A stretch of 64,000 bases of DNA from contig NZ_CP077770.1 in assembly GCF_019134595.1 (NCBI RefSeq), forward strand, positions 888,001 through 952,000, written 5' to 3'. The notes under the pieces are model-generated. The model had not been told where the DNA came from, searched no databases, and worked only from the letters and a program-made list of their open reading frames with translations. Both the position numbers and the translations under genes were made by a program. Source of the DNA: Pseudoalteromonas shioyasakiensis. GTDB lineage: Bacteria > Pseudomonadota > Gammaproteobacteria > Enterobacterales > Alteromonadaceae. Positions 8,012 through 16,465 of the stretch are shown here, piece after piece (position 1 is the first letter of the stretch; each line of letters begins with the position of its first letter).

Positions 8012-8942
8012 AGATAGCCCATATTACAAACAGGTTTCTTTGCTCATAAGAATGCTGCCTGTGGTAGCAACAGAGACGGTTTTTGCACTTAAAGGTGGCA
8101 CCGCCATTAATTTATTTGTGAGAGATTTTCCTCGGTTATCTGTAGATATTGATCTTGCTTATCTTCCACTTGAACCAAGAGATGAGGCTTTGATTAATGT
8201 CAGGGCTGCATTGCAGCGCATTACAGACAGAATCAATACTCAACCAGATATCAGAGCGGCATTTCAGGATAATAAAGCTGATGAACTGAGAATAGTTGTA
8301 TCAAGTCCGGTTGCGACGATCAAAATTGAAGTGTCGCCCGTCGCCAGAGGTACATTGCATAGTGCAGAAATAATGGCAGTTCAAGAGTCTGTTGAATACG
8401 AGTTTGGTTATGCTGAGATTCAGGTAGTCAGTCTTCCCGATCTGTATGGTGGGAAATTGTGTGCTGCAATGGATCGCCAACATCCTCGCGACTTATTTGA
8501 TGTGCGTATGTTACTTGGCAGTGAAGGGGTTTCGAGAGAGATTTTAGTGGGTTTTTTAACCTATACATTAAGTCATCCTCGGCCTATTAATGAAGTCATG
8601 TCGCCAAACTGGCAGCCTCTGAATGAGAAATTTCAGGCAGAATTTGACGGAATGACTTTTGAAAAAGTTGAATGCGAAGACTTAGCCTCTGTTAGGCCCA
8701 TGATGTTAATTGAACTGCAAAAACATTTCACAGAAAGAGATCATGCTTTCCTTATGTCATTCAAAAGAGGGCAACCTGACTGGGCATTGTTTGACTATCC
8801 TAATGCAGCAGACTTGCCAGCGATTCGTTGGAAATTGCAGAACATTAACAAATTGGCAAAGAATCAAGCAAAACACCAAGAGCAATTAGATAAATTGAAG
8901 CAAGTGCTTGATGATTGGCTTGTTAACGCAAACGCCGAGTAA
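8004..8942 (+). CDS. mosT: MosT-like toxin, nucleotidyltransferase (AbiEii family)
   Basis: A 312-residue toxin with the nucleotidyltransferase signature GGTA (residues 31-34) and SVDID (46-50), which supplies the metal-binding acidic pair of AbiEii enzymes. The segment LPDLYGGKLCAAMDRQHPRDLFDVRML is the conserved second half of the fold. AbiEii enzymes transfer nucleotides, in characterised cases to tRNA. The ATG at 8004 has AAAGGTG upstream and overlaps the antitoxin stop by eight bases, so translation is coupled. The active-site residues look intact, so the toxin is presumably functional and held by MosA. Confidence 0.8.
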   Translation: MDKDSPYYKQVSLLIRMLPVVATETVFALKGGTAINLFVRDFPRLSVDIDLAYLPLEPRDEALINVRAALQRITDRINTQPDIRAAFQDNKADELRIVVSSPVATIKIEVSPVARGTLHSAEIMAVQESVEYEFGYAEIQVVSLPDLYGGKLCAAMDRQHPRDLFDVRMLLGSEGVSREILVGFLTYTLSHPRPINEVMSPNWQPLNEKFQAEFDGMTFEKVECEDLASVRPMMLIELQKHFTERDHAFLMSFKRGQPDWALFDYPNAADLPAIRWKLQNINKLAKNQAKHQEQLDKLKQVLDDWLVNANAE

Positions 8943-8981
8943 TTCGTTTATAACAAACCTCAACGAGCTATAAGCCCCCTA

Positions 8982-9071
8982 GTTAGATTGCGATTTCTTC
9001 AATCTATCTAACCGAGTCCACATAGGACAACTGCATAGACTGGAGCCTCGATTTACATTAACGAGGACTCC
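8982..9071 (+). promoter_or_regulatory. dsbC leader: two stem-loops, second covers the ribosome binding site
   Basis: First stem: GTTAGATTG (8982-8990) with CAATCTATCTAAC (9000-9012), several registers possible. Second stem: GGAGCCTCG (9042-9050) with CGAGGACTCC (9062-9071), nine pairs with one bulged A. The 3' arm carries the GAGGA site of dsbC (ATG 9074). The layout matches the leaders in the ssb-radC block. Confidence 0.55.
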
Positions 9072-9073
9072 TC

Positions 9074-9766
9074 ATGCGAAAACTATCTCCAATCATTCTG
9101 GCGCTTGCGCTGTCTCCTTTGGTTCAAGCTGAACCTGTGTCTGAAGTGTCGCCCGTTGGCAAAATTGACGGCATGGTTTCTTTACCTGTCACGGGTATGA
9201 AAGCGGTCGAAAGCAATGGCCGTATTGTTTTCATGTCAGACAGTGGCCGGTTCGTCATTGATGGCACGCTCTATGATGCCTGGTCCAAAAAGCCGCTTAC
9301 CAGCCTTGAAGAAATTCGTGAAGCGGGGAACACGCTGGACTTAGGTCGTCTTGGCCTAAAAATGGATGATTTGAATCCACTGACGCTGGGTGAAGGCAAA
9401 AAGAAAGTGGTGGTCTTTGTTGACCCACGATGCCCGCACTGCCATGAGCTTTTGAAACAAGCTTTACCGTTAACCAAAGAATACACCTTCCAAATACTCC
9501 CTGTGCCAGTGCTTGGTCCTGATTCAGAGCGTCAGGTTCGCCAGCTTGGCTGTGCGCGTGACAAAAAAGCGGCCACCGATGCATTGCTGAATGGCCGGAT
9601 TGGTAACCTAGAACAGGATGATGCCTGCAACTTAGAACCAATGCAGCGTACCTTGGTGACGGCTCAAATCCTGGGCATTCAAGGTGTGCCTTTCATCGTC
9701 GCCAATGATGGTCGCATCAGCCGAGGCCGTCCTTATGATCTTTCTGCTTGGTTGGAGGGGCGTTAA
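9074..9766 (+). CDS. dsbC: DsbC-like periplasmic disulfide isomerase
   Basis: A 230-residue exported thioredoxin-fold protein. The signal peptide is MRKLSPIILALALSPLVQA. An N-terminal dimerisation-like domain follows, then the redox site CPHC at residues 120-123 in VVFVDPRCPHCHE, and a cis-proline loop (GIQGVPFIV). It should correct disulfides in cysteine-rich transfer proteins such as TraU and TraN, coded in the same operon. The stop TAATG overlaps the traC start. It is the first conserved gene after hotspot 2. Confidence 0.88.
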   Translation: MRKLSPIILALALSPLVQAEPVSEVSPVGKIDGMVSLPVTGMKAVESNGRIVFMSDSGRFVIDGTLYDAWSKKPLTSLEEIREAGNTLDLGRLGLKMDDLNPLTLGEGKKKVVVFVDPRCPHCHELLKQALPLTKEYTFQILPVPVLGPDSERQVRQLGCARDKKAATDALLNGRIGNLEQDDACNLEPMQRTLVTAQILGIQGVPFIVANDGRISRGRPYDLSAWLEGR

Positions 9767-12177
9767 TGAAAGCCTCTCTGTATTCAGGGCAACGCGCTTC
9801 AGAGCTCTTGCCAGTATTGGCCTATTCCGACGATGAGCAACTGTTTTTCATGGAAGACCAGAGTGTTGGCTTTGGTTTTCTATGTGACCCATTGCCTGGT
9901 GGTGATGAGTCTGTTGCAGACAGGGTTAATGTTCTACTCAACAACGACTGGCCAAAAGACACTTTGCTGCAATTTGGCCTGTACGCCTCGCCTGATATTC
10001 AAACCGACCTTCAGCGCATGATGGGCTTACGGCATCGTCAATCCGATCCATTGCTTAGGGCGTCGATACGCAAACGTGCGGATTTCCTCGATGGGGGCAC
10101 GGTTCAATCGATAGAAGAATCGACCCAGACTCAGGTACGCAACTTTCAACTGATCGTCACCTGCAAATTGCCTTTGGAAAGTCCTATACCGACGGAGCGT
10201 GAGTTGAGTCGAGCATCCGCGCTTCGAGCTTCTTTCTCTCAGGCGTTGGCAACGGTTGGTTTTCGCGTCACTGAGATGACTGACCGAAATTGGCTCGCGG
10301 CATTAAGTGCGCAACTTAACTGGGGAAAAGATGCTTCTTGGCGTAATCCATCTCCAATCCGCAGTGAGGCAGATAAACCACTTCGAGAGCAAGTGTTGGA
10401 TTATGACCGAGCTATCAAGGTGGATAGCCAAGGTCTGATGCTGGGTGATTACCGAGTTAAAACCTTATCGTTTAAGCGCTTGCCTGAGCGGATCTGGTTT
10501 GGTCATGCCGCAAGTTTTGCGGGCGATATGATGACGGGCAGTCGCGGCTTACGCGGCAGCTTTTTGCTAAATGTCACCATTCACTTTCCTTCAGCCGAGG
10601 CGATGCGATCTCGTTTAGAGACGAAGCGTCAATGGGCGGTCAATCAGGCTTATGGCCCGATGCTCAAGTTTGTGCCGGTGCTGGCAGCCAAGAAAAAGGG
10701 GTTTGATGTTCTTTTTGAAGCCTTGCAAGAAGGTGATCGTCCTATTCGGGCAAATATGACCTTAACGCTGTTTTCCCCGACGGAAGAGGCGTCCATCAGC
10801 TCTGTTTCAAATGCTCGAACTTATTTCAAAGAACTCGGGTTTGAGCTGATGGAAGACAAGTACTTCTGTTTGCCCATTTTCCTGAATGCCTTGCCATTTG
10901 GTGCCGACCGCCAGGCGATGAACGACTTGTTTCGATTTAAGACCATGGCGACACGACATGTGATCCCACTGTTGCCTTTGTTTGCAGATTGGAAAGGCAC
11001 GGGCACGCCAGTGATTAACTTTGTTTCCCGCAATGGCCAGATCATGAGTGTGTCCCTTTATGACTCGGGCAGTAATTACAACTGTTGCATCGCGGCGCAA
11101 TCGGGATCGGGCAAGTCATTCCTGGTGAACGAAATCATCTCCTCCTACTTATCTGAAGGCGGGCAATGCTGGGTAATTGATGTTGGCCGCTCTTATGAAA
11201 AGCTGTGTGAAGTCTATGATGGTGAGTTCTTACAGTTCGGGCGGGACAGTGGCATTTGCTTAAACCCGTTTGAAATCGTTGAGGACTATGACGAAGAAGC
11301 GGATGTACTGGTTGGGTTATTGGCCGCAATGGCCGCACCTACGCAGTCATTAACCGATTTTCAGATGGCCAACCTAAAACGTCAGACCCGTGAACTGTGG
11401 GAGAAAAAAGGTCGTGCCATGTTGGTTGATGATGTGGCAGAGGCTTTAAAAAATCATGAAGACCGACGTGTGCAGGACGTGGGTGAGCAGCTCTATCCGT
11501 TTACGACACAGGGCGAATATGGCCGCTTCTTTAATGGTCACAACAATATTCGCTTCAAAAACCGATTCACCGTTCTGGAGTTAGAAGAGCTCAAGGGGCG
11601 TAAGCATCTGCAACAAGTGGTGTTGCTTCAGCTTATCTACCAAATCCAACAGGAGATGTACTTAGGTGAGCGGGATCGTCGCAAGATTGTGTTCATTGAC
11701 GAAGCCTGGGATCTGCTGACTCAAGGTGATGTCGGTAAGTTTATCGAGACGGGTTACCGTCGATTTCGAAAATATGGCGGCAGTGCTGTAACAGTAACGC
11801 AGTCGGTCAACGATTTATACGACAGCCCTACAGGTAAAGCCATCGCTGAAAACTCGGCCAATATGTACCTGCTTGGCCAAAAAGCCGAAACCATCAACGC
11901 GCTCAAAAAAGAAGGCCGTTTGCCATTAGGTGAAGGCGGCTACGAATACCTGAAAACGGTTCATACCGTCACGGGTGTCTATTCCGAGATTTTCTTTATT
12001 ACCGAGATGGGCACCGGGATTGGCCGCCTTATCGTCGATCCGTTTCACAAGCTGTTGTACTCGTCCCGTGCAGAAGATGTAAACGCGATTAAACAGTTAA
12101 CGCGCAAAGGCCTTTCTGTTGCTGATGCCATCTCTCAGTTGTTGAAGGAGCGAGGCTTTGACTGCTCCCCTCCCTAA
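9766..12177 (+). CDS. traC: TraC, conjugation ATPase (VirB4-like), C-terminus altered by an IS
   Basis: An 803-residue cytoplasmic ATPase that powers pilus assembly. Walker A is AAQSGSGKSFLVNE and Walker B is KIVFIDEAWDLL; the segment LLPLFADWKGTGTP before the P-loop is typical of TraC. The ATG at 9766 overlaps the dsbC stop and follows GGAGGGG; the frame also opens 18 bases earlier. The last codons (from about 12158, DCSPP) lie inside the right end of the IS element, so the native C-terminus has been replaced by a few IS-coded residues. The ATPase domain itself is complete. Confidence 0.9.
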   Translation: MKASLYSGQRASELLPVLAYSDDEQLFFMEDQSVGFGFLCDPLPGGDESVADRVNVLLNNDWPKDTLLQFGLYASPDIQTDLQRMMGLRHRQSDPLLRASIRKRADFLDGGTVQSIEESTQTQVRNFQLIVTCKLPLESPIPTERELSRASALRASFSQALATVGFRVTEMTDRNWLAALSAQLNWGKDASWRNPSPIRSEADKPLREQVLDYDRAIKVDSQGLMLGDYRVKTLSFKRLPERIWFGHAASFAGDMMTGSRGLRGSFLLNVTIHFPSAEAMRSRLETKRQWAVNQAYGPMLKFVPVLAAKKKGFDVLFEALQEGDRPIRANMTLTLFSPTEEASISSVSNARTYFKELGFELMEDKYFCLPIFLNALPFGADRQAMNDLFRFKTMATRHVIPLLPLFADWKGTGTPVINFVSRNGQIMSVSLYDSGSNYNCCIAAQSGSGKSFLVNEIISSYLSEGGQCWVIDVGRSYEKLCEVYDGEFLQFGRDSGICLNPFEIVEDYDEEADVLVGLLAAMAAPTQSLTDFQMANLKRQTRELWEKKGRAMLVDDVAEALKNHEDRRVQDVGEQLYPFTTQGEYGRFFNGHNNIRFKNRFTVLELEELKGRKHLQQVVLLQLIYQIQQEMYLGERDRRKIVFIDEAWDLLTQGDVGKFIETGYRRFRKYGGSAVTVTQSVNDLYDSPTGKAIAENSANMYLLGQKAETINALKKEGRLPLGEGGYEYLKTVHTVTGVYSEIFFITEMGTGIGRLIVDPFHKLLYSSRAEDVNAIKQLTRKGLSVADAISQLLKERGFDCSPP

Positions 12178-12300
12178 AGGAAGGGGATTCTTGTTTCAAG
12201 GCGTTATGCCCGAAGTTCATTAGAACAATCGGGACTTACTTACGCTCCACAAGCTAACACCGCTTGCCCAGCGGCTTTGATATTAATAGCGGCATTGGTA
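12142..12300 (-). ncRNA. Predicted TnpB guide RNA (omegaRNA) region
   Basis: TnpB proteins use an RNA made from the 3' end of tnpB and the right end of the element, with the guide supplied by the flanking DNA. Here that would be the minus strand from inside tnpB to the GTCAA end at 12158, followed by a guide copied from traC. The first 16 guide bases would be AGCCTCGCTCCTTCAA (complement of 12142-12157). The scaffold includes the terminal hairpin near 12163-12190 and a CCCGA/TCGGG stem near 12210-12232. Exact ends cannot be set from sequence. Confidence 0.45.
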
Positions 12301-13470
12301 TCACGGTCTAAGCGCGCTTCACACGCTGGACAAGTCCAATGCCTTATATGTAACGGTAGAGAATCAACTACGTGACCACAGCAATTACAACGCTTACTAG
12401 ACGGATACCACTTGTCAATCTGGACAAGTGTTCTGCCGCGCCATTCTGCTTTGTACTCAAGCTGCCTAACCATTTCGCCCCAATTGGCGTCACCAATGGC
12501 CTTAGCAAGTCGCGGATTCTTGACCATGTTTTTAACGCTCAAACTCTCACAGCTAATCACTTGGTTTTCGTTTATCAACGTAGTGGTGAGTTTGTGGGTA
12601 AAGTCGCGGCGGCAGTCGGCAATCTTCGCCTGAATGCGAGCAACTTTGATTCTGGCTTTGTGGAAGTTGGCAGTTCCTTTCTTCTTCTTGGAAAGGCGGC
12701 GTTGCGCCTGAGCCAATTTCTTCTCGTACTTTGCAGTATGGCGGGGATTGCCAGATTTAAACCCGTCAGCGGTAATCACAAGGTCGGTCAAACCCAAATC
12801 AATACCCGTTGTCTTTTTGGTAACAGGCAGTGGTTTAGGCTCGAAGCGGCAAAGCATAGACACGAAGTAGCGGCCTGCACTGTCTTTCGAGATAGTGACG
12901 GTAGTTGGTTCGCTAGGAAGTTCACGCGACCAGCGAATATCAAGCGGCTGTTTGGACTTGGCAATGTAGATATTGCCATCTTTGAACTTAAACTCCGACT
13001 TCGTGAATTCTGCGCTTTGCTTGCTGCGCTTCTTCTTAAAGGCTGGATACTTCGCCCTTCCTTCAAAGAAGTTCTTAAACGCAGTTTGTTGATGGCGCAA
13101 AGATTGTTGGAGCGGTACACACGACACGCTGTTAAGCCATTCAAACTCAGTTTGCTTCTTGAGTTCGGTCAGCTTAGAGCTTGCCGTGTTGTAGTTAACC
13201 TTTTTGCTTTCGTTGTAGAAAGCGTCGGTACGCCATTTAAGGATCGCGTTATAAACGAAACGCACACAGCCGAAAGTCTGCGCAAGCAATTGAGCCTGTT
13301 CAGTCGTTGGGTAAAAGCGTTGTTTAATAGCGATCTCTTTCATAGTTCACAAGAATACAGTTGTTTTTGTGAAAGTAAATATTAACATTAACCAATCGGG
13401 TAGTTTTTGCTCCTTCGGAGCAACCGCTATCCCTCCTCGCCCTAGAAGGACGGGGTTTCTCGCGGGATTT
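12158..13470 (-). mobile_element. IS200/IS605-type element with tnpB only
   Basis: About 1.3 kb inserted between traC and the trbI-like gene, oriented against the operon. The right end, read on the minus strand, has the hairpin AATCCCCTTCCTTTAGGGAG and ends in GTCAA, typical of this family. The left end holds a CCCCGTCCT-type hairpin near 13430-13460. No TnpA gene is present and there is no target duplication, as expected. Joining the bases outside 12158 and 13470 restores GGAGCGAGGCT-AG-ATG: a stop for traC and a start with a ribosome binding site for the next gene, which supports these borders to within a few bases. Confidence 0.75.
12240..13343 (-). CDS. tnpB: TnpB, RNA-guided nuclease of the IS605 OrfB family
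   Basis: A 367-residue TnpB. The split RuvC-like site appears intact: D182 in GIDLGLTDL, E266 in ISCESLSV, and the DRD of LDRDTNAAINI (346-348). A zinc finger of CxxC pairs lies at C319/C322 and C338/C341. The basic N-terminus (AIKQRFYPTTEQAQLLAQTFGCVRFVYN) is the usual OrfB start. Length is within the family's normal range. TnpB cuts DNA matching the guide next to a short target-adjacent motif and favours retention of the element. It is transcribed against the tra operon. Confidence 0.88.
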   Translation of the reverse strand: MKEIAIKQRFYPTTEQAQLLAQTFGCVRFVYNAILKWRTDAFYNESKKVNYNTASSKLTELKKQTEFEWLNSVSCVPLQQSLRHQQTAFKNFFEGRAKYPAFKKKRSKQSAEFTKSEFKFKDGNIYIAKSKQPLDIRWSRELPSEPTTVTISKDSAGRYFVSMLCRFEPKPLPVTKKTTGIDLGLTDLVITADGFKSGNPRHTAKYEKKLAQAQRRLSKKKKGTANFHKARIKVARIQAKIADCRRDFTHKLTTTLINENQVISCESLSVKNMVKNPRLAKAIGDANWGEMVRQLEYKAEWRGRTLVQIDKWYPSSKRCNCCGHVVDSLPLHIRHWTCPACEARLDRDTNAAINIKAAGQAVLACGA

Positions 13471-13472
13471 AG

Positions 13473-13820
13473 ATGAATAAGACCACGCTTTGGCCATTTA
13501 TGGCCTCTATTACTTTGTCTATTGCTGGTAGCGGTTTAATGACCAGCTGGCTTTTAATGAAAACACTCGAACCCATCCACAGCCAGTTGGCGTTAAGTAC
13601 GCCCATTGCAGTCGTGGATTTTGGGGATGCGGTGTTGTCACTGGGTCCTAATGCCAGCGAACAAGACATCGAATCCAGGTTGCTTCAGACCAATCAGCAA
13701 ATTGAAAAGTTAAAAGCAGCCGGTTTTATCGTGCTGGATGCCCAAGCGGTGGTTGGCGCTGATGATTCTGTTTTCGTGCCAGTAGGCTCAAAGGAGGTGT
13801 CTCATGCAGATACTCCGTAA
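13473..13820 (+). CDS. TrbI-like pilus assembly protein
   Basis: A 115-residue protein with an N-terminal membrane segment (FMASITLSIAGSGLMTSWLLM) and the motifs IAVVDFGDAV and FIVLDAQAVVGADD, which match the F-type TrbI family, an inner-membrane protein affecting pilus extension and retraction. The start at 13473 now lies three bases from the IS end and has only a weak GCGGG upstream. The natural ribosome binding site (GGAGCGAGG, 12147-12155) is separated from it by the IS. The stop overlaps trhF by 17 bases. Confidence 0.72.
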   Translation: MNKTTLWPFMASITLSIAGSGLMTSWLLMKTLEPIHSQLALSTPIAVVDFGDAVLSLGPNASEQDIESRLLQTNQQIEKLKAAGFIVLDAQAVVGADDSVFVPVGSKEVSHADTP

Positions 13821-14316
13821 AAGAATGCCTTGGCGGCCATATCTCATCCGGCTGACCATTCTTGCGTTAATCATGGCCTTGGTAGGCACCTATGCCATGA
13901 TGCGCTACCGAATAGGTATTGATACCCAGCAAGAGCGCTGCCTTCCTGATACCACGGTATATCTGATTGACTTATGGAATAAAGAGCCCGTTAAGGATGG
14001 TCTGTATGCCTTCCACTCAAAAGGACTCGCTCCGTTATATAACGACGGTACTCGGATGCTGAAACGCCTAACAGGGATGCCAGGGGATGAAGTCAAGGTG
14101 ACGCCTGAGCATGTGCTGGTGAATGGTGCTGAAGTCTCTACCGGCATGGCATTAGCCCAGCGTCTTGGTGTGGCTGAAACAGAATTTAGCCGCTCATTGA
14201 CGCTGCAAGAAAACGAGTATTGGTTTTCCGGTGAGGCCGCAACGAGTTTCGACTCCCGTTATTGGAATGCCGTTAAGCGCGAGCAGATTGTCGGTCGCGC
14301 TTGGCCGCTTTGGTAG
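13804..14316 (+). CDS. trhF: TrhF-like conjugative signal peptidase (S26 family)
   Basis: A 170-residue inner-membrane protein with one N-terminal membrane segment (LTILALIMALVGTYAMM). The S26-type segments are CLPDTTVYLIDLW, then MLKRLTGMPGDEV with the general-base lysine, and a C-terminal GEAATSFDSRYWNAV segment. Such enzymes mature pilin or relaxase partners in F-type systems. The residue at the usual nucleophile position (S of SLP) reads as cysteine here (ERCLPD). It overlaps the TrbI-like gene and lies seven bases before traW. Confidence 0.75.
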   Translation: MQILRKRMPWRPYLIRLTILALIMALVGTYAMMRYRIGIDTQQERCLPDTTVYLIDLWNKEPVKDGLYAFHSKGLAPLYNDGTRMLKRLTGMPGDEVKVTPEHVLVNGAEVSTGMALAQRLGVAETEFSRSLTLQENEYWFSGEAATSFDSRYWNAVKREQIVGRAWPLW

Positions 14317-14323
14317 GAGGTGG

Positions 14324-15451
14324 ATGATGAGAAGACTATGCCTCTTATTTTTGTTGGTTGCTCCATTGGCTTGGGTGCAAGTGTCCTGGGCACAAGAGCC
14401 TTATCCGTTGTCTGACGAGGACAAAAAGATCGTCGAAATGAGCCGCAGCATTTTACAAAGTGCTGTGGATGGTGCATCTGAATTTATAGAGCCTTTTGCA
14501 CCGGTTGAACAACCTGCGTCGCTCAAACACAGCGATGAATGGTTGATATTTGCGTCGTCCTCACTGGGAGATTCGTCACTGAAGCAGCTTTTCAAAGAGG
14601 CCAGTGCTACCGGCGCTATTGTGTTGTTTCGGGGAATTCCTGAAGGAAAGACCTTGGGGGCAGCTATCCGTGATTGGCATACCCTGATGACGGGGCTTGA
14701 TCCTGTTCCTCAGGTTCGAATCGATCCGAAAGCCTTTGTGCACTGGCGGGTGACTAGCGTGCCTGCCATTTTTCGCATAGACGATGACAAGGTGACTGCA
14801 AGTGCACTAGGGGTTTACAGCAAGGACTGGTTGCAGCGTCAAATTGAAACCGGCAATACCGGTTCATTGGGTCAACGCGGTCCGATTCATTCGATTTTAG
14901 AACCGGATTTGATGCAAGTGGCGATGCAGCGATTACAGTCGATTGACCTGGGCGCATTAAAGAAAAAAGCCATTGAGCGTTTCTGGTCTCGCCAAACATT
15001 CACTGACTTACCCAAAGCCACGCAGTATCGGATAAGAACGGTTGATCCAACCATCGTCATGCAGCGGCCACTATTGGATGCTAATGGTCGAACATTGATC
15101 CCAGCAGGAACGCGTGTTAACCCGCTCAAAGCCTTGCCATTTACTCAGCAGCTTGTGGTGTTTAATGCGTCGAACGCTGAAGAGGTGGACGCAGTTGCGC
15201 ATTGGCTTGAGGGACAAGATAGGACACTGCGCCGCATTACGCTTATCACCACGCAGCTCGACCGTGCGCAAGGTTGGAATCGCCTCAATGCGCTCGAAAA
15301 GACATTGGACAGTCCGGTTTACCTTCTCAATGCCTCGCTAAAGCAGCGCTTTGATCTGCAAGTCACTCCATCGTTTGTTCAAGCAAAGGGACTCGCGTTT
15401 GAAATAGAAGAAATTCCAGCAAAGGAGCTTGTTCATGAAAAAGCTCAATAA
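14324..15451 (+). CDS. traW: TraW, pilus assembly protein fused to a TrbC domain
   Basis: A 375-residue periplasmic protein with signal peptide LCLLFLLVAPLAWVQVSWA. The N-terminal half carries a TrbC-like domain (DEWLIFASSSLGDSSLKQLF, FRGIPEG, VTSVPAIFRI) and the C-terminal half a TraW-like domain (ERFWSRQTF, LIPAGTRVNPLK, PVYLLNASLKQRFDLQVTPSF). In F these are separate proteins that form a complex for pilus assembly; here they are one chain. The ATG at 14324 follows GGAGGTGG; the frame opens earlier at 14231 inside trhF. The end overlaps traU. Confidence 0.85.
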   Translation: MMRRLCLLFLLVAPLAWVQVSWAQEPYPLSDEDKKIVEMSRSILQSAVDGASEFIEPFAPVEQPASLKHSDEWLIFASSSLGDSSLKQLFKEASATGAIVLFRGIPEGKTLGAAIRDWHTLMTGLDPVPQVRIDPKAFVHWRVTSVPAIFRIDDDKVTASALGVYSKDWLQRQIETGNTGSLGQRGPIHSILEPDLMQVAMQRLQSIDLGALKKKAIERFWSRQTFTDLPKATQYRIRTVDPTIVMQRPLLDANGRTLIPAGTRVNPLKALPFTQQLVVFNASNAEEVDAVAHWLEGQDRTLRRITLITTQLDRAQGWNRLNALEKTLDSPVYLLNASLKQRFDLQVTPSFVQAKGLAFEIEEIPAKELVHEKAQ

Positions 15452-16463
15452 TACGTATCGTCTGATGCGGACTCTCGTTGTCATGTTTGTCCTAAGCGCC
15501 TCTATTCCTGCAAAAGCCGAATTGACTTGCCCAGACGCGGGGTTATTGTCCGGCAAGTTGCTGACGGATGTTTGCTGGTCATGCATTTTTCCTATCCGGG
15601 TTGCCGGTCTTCCTCTTGGCTCTGGTAATGTCCCAAGCGGCGCATCAAACAAGTCGTTTTGCTTATGTGAAGATAACTTAGGTGTGCCAAGGCCAGGTAT
15701 TGTTACCAGCATGTGGGAGCCAGCGCGTTTGATTGAACTGGTCAGAACGCCAGGTTGTTCGCCTTCACTGGGAGGGATTCGCTTACCGTTAGGTGATAGG
15801 CGATTGCAAGGTGGTCATGGTGAGGGTGAATACGATACCGGTGATCTCGCTTTCTACCATTACCATTATTACGCCTTTCCGCTTTTGGTCATGCTCGATT
15901 TGTTCATGGATGGCAATTGCAATGCCGATGGTTACATGGACTTTGACTTGATGTATTTGTCGGAATTGGACCCGACATGGCTGAACGATGAACTGGCCTT
16001 TTTTACTCAGCCTGAAGCGGCTGCCGTTGCCAATCCATTAGCTATCTCTGCTTGTACCGCTGACGCTGCCTCATCAACGCTTGGTAAACCCATCGACCAG
16101 TTGTTTTGGTGTGCTGGCAGTTGGGGACATCTCTATCCGTTATCTGGCCACACCTTAGCCTTTGGTTCATTAGCAGAAAACACCAGTCATTTAGCGGCGC
16201 GTGCAATCGCGGCTCAACACAGGCGTGGTCTTGCAAGACGAACAATGGGGAACAGTGCGCTATGCCGACCTGTTATCGAACCCATGCTGCCGAAATCACA
16301 ATACAAGATGAGTATGTTCTTCCCTGTGCCGGAAACTGAAAGTGCGCATGTCATCGGTGAAAGCACCATGAAATGGGGAGAGTGGCGAACAATCCCTGGT
16401 GCCGGTGAAGATGCGCTCTACATTTTGTGGCGCTGGCAAGACTGCTGTAACTCGGGAGGTTAA
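15435..16463 (+). CDS. traU: TraU, pilus assembly / DNA transfer protein
   Basis: A 342-residue exported, cysteine-rich protein. The signal peptide is LVVMFVLSASIPAKA, followed by LTCPDAGLLSGKLLTDVCWSC, the conserved TraU start. Other signatures are FCLCEDNLGVPRPG and the tail segment WGEWRTIPGAGEDALYILW. TraU is needed for DNA transfer and efficient pilus formation. The ATG at 15435 has AAAGGAG at the right spacing; the frame also opens six bases earlier. The many cysteines fit a dependence on the ICE DsbC. traN follows after two bases. Confidence 0.9.
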   Translation: MKKLNNTYRLMRTLVVMFVLSASIPAKAELTCPDAGLLSGKLLTDVCWSCIFPIRVAGLPLGSGNVPSGASNKSFCLCEDNLGVPRPGIVTSMWEPARLIELVRTPGCSPSLGGIRLPLGDRRLQGGHGEGEYDTGDLAFYHYHYYAFPLLVMLDLFMDGNCNADGYMDFDLMYLSELDPTWLNDELAFFTQPEAAAVANPLAISACTADAASSTLGKPIDQLFWCAGSWGHLYPLSGHTLAFGSLAENTSHLAARAIAAQHRRGLARRTMGNSALCRPVIEPMLPKSQYKMSMFFPVPETESAHVIGESTMKWGEWRTIPGAGEDALYILWRWQDCCNSGG

Positions 16464-16465
16464 AT

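Noticed and set aside
12372-13385. Long plus-strand frame (337 residues) across the IS
   Set aside because: It is antisense to tnpB, has no ribosome binding site, and its composition is that of a shadow frame.
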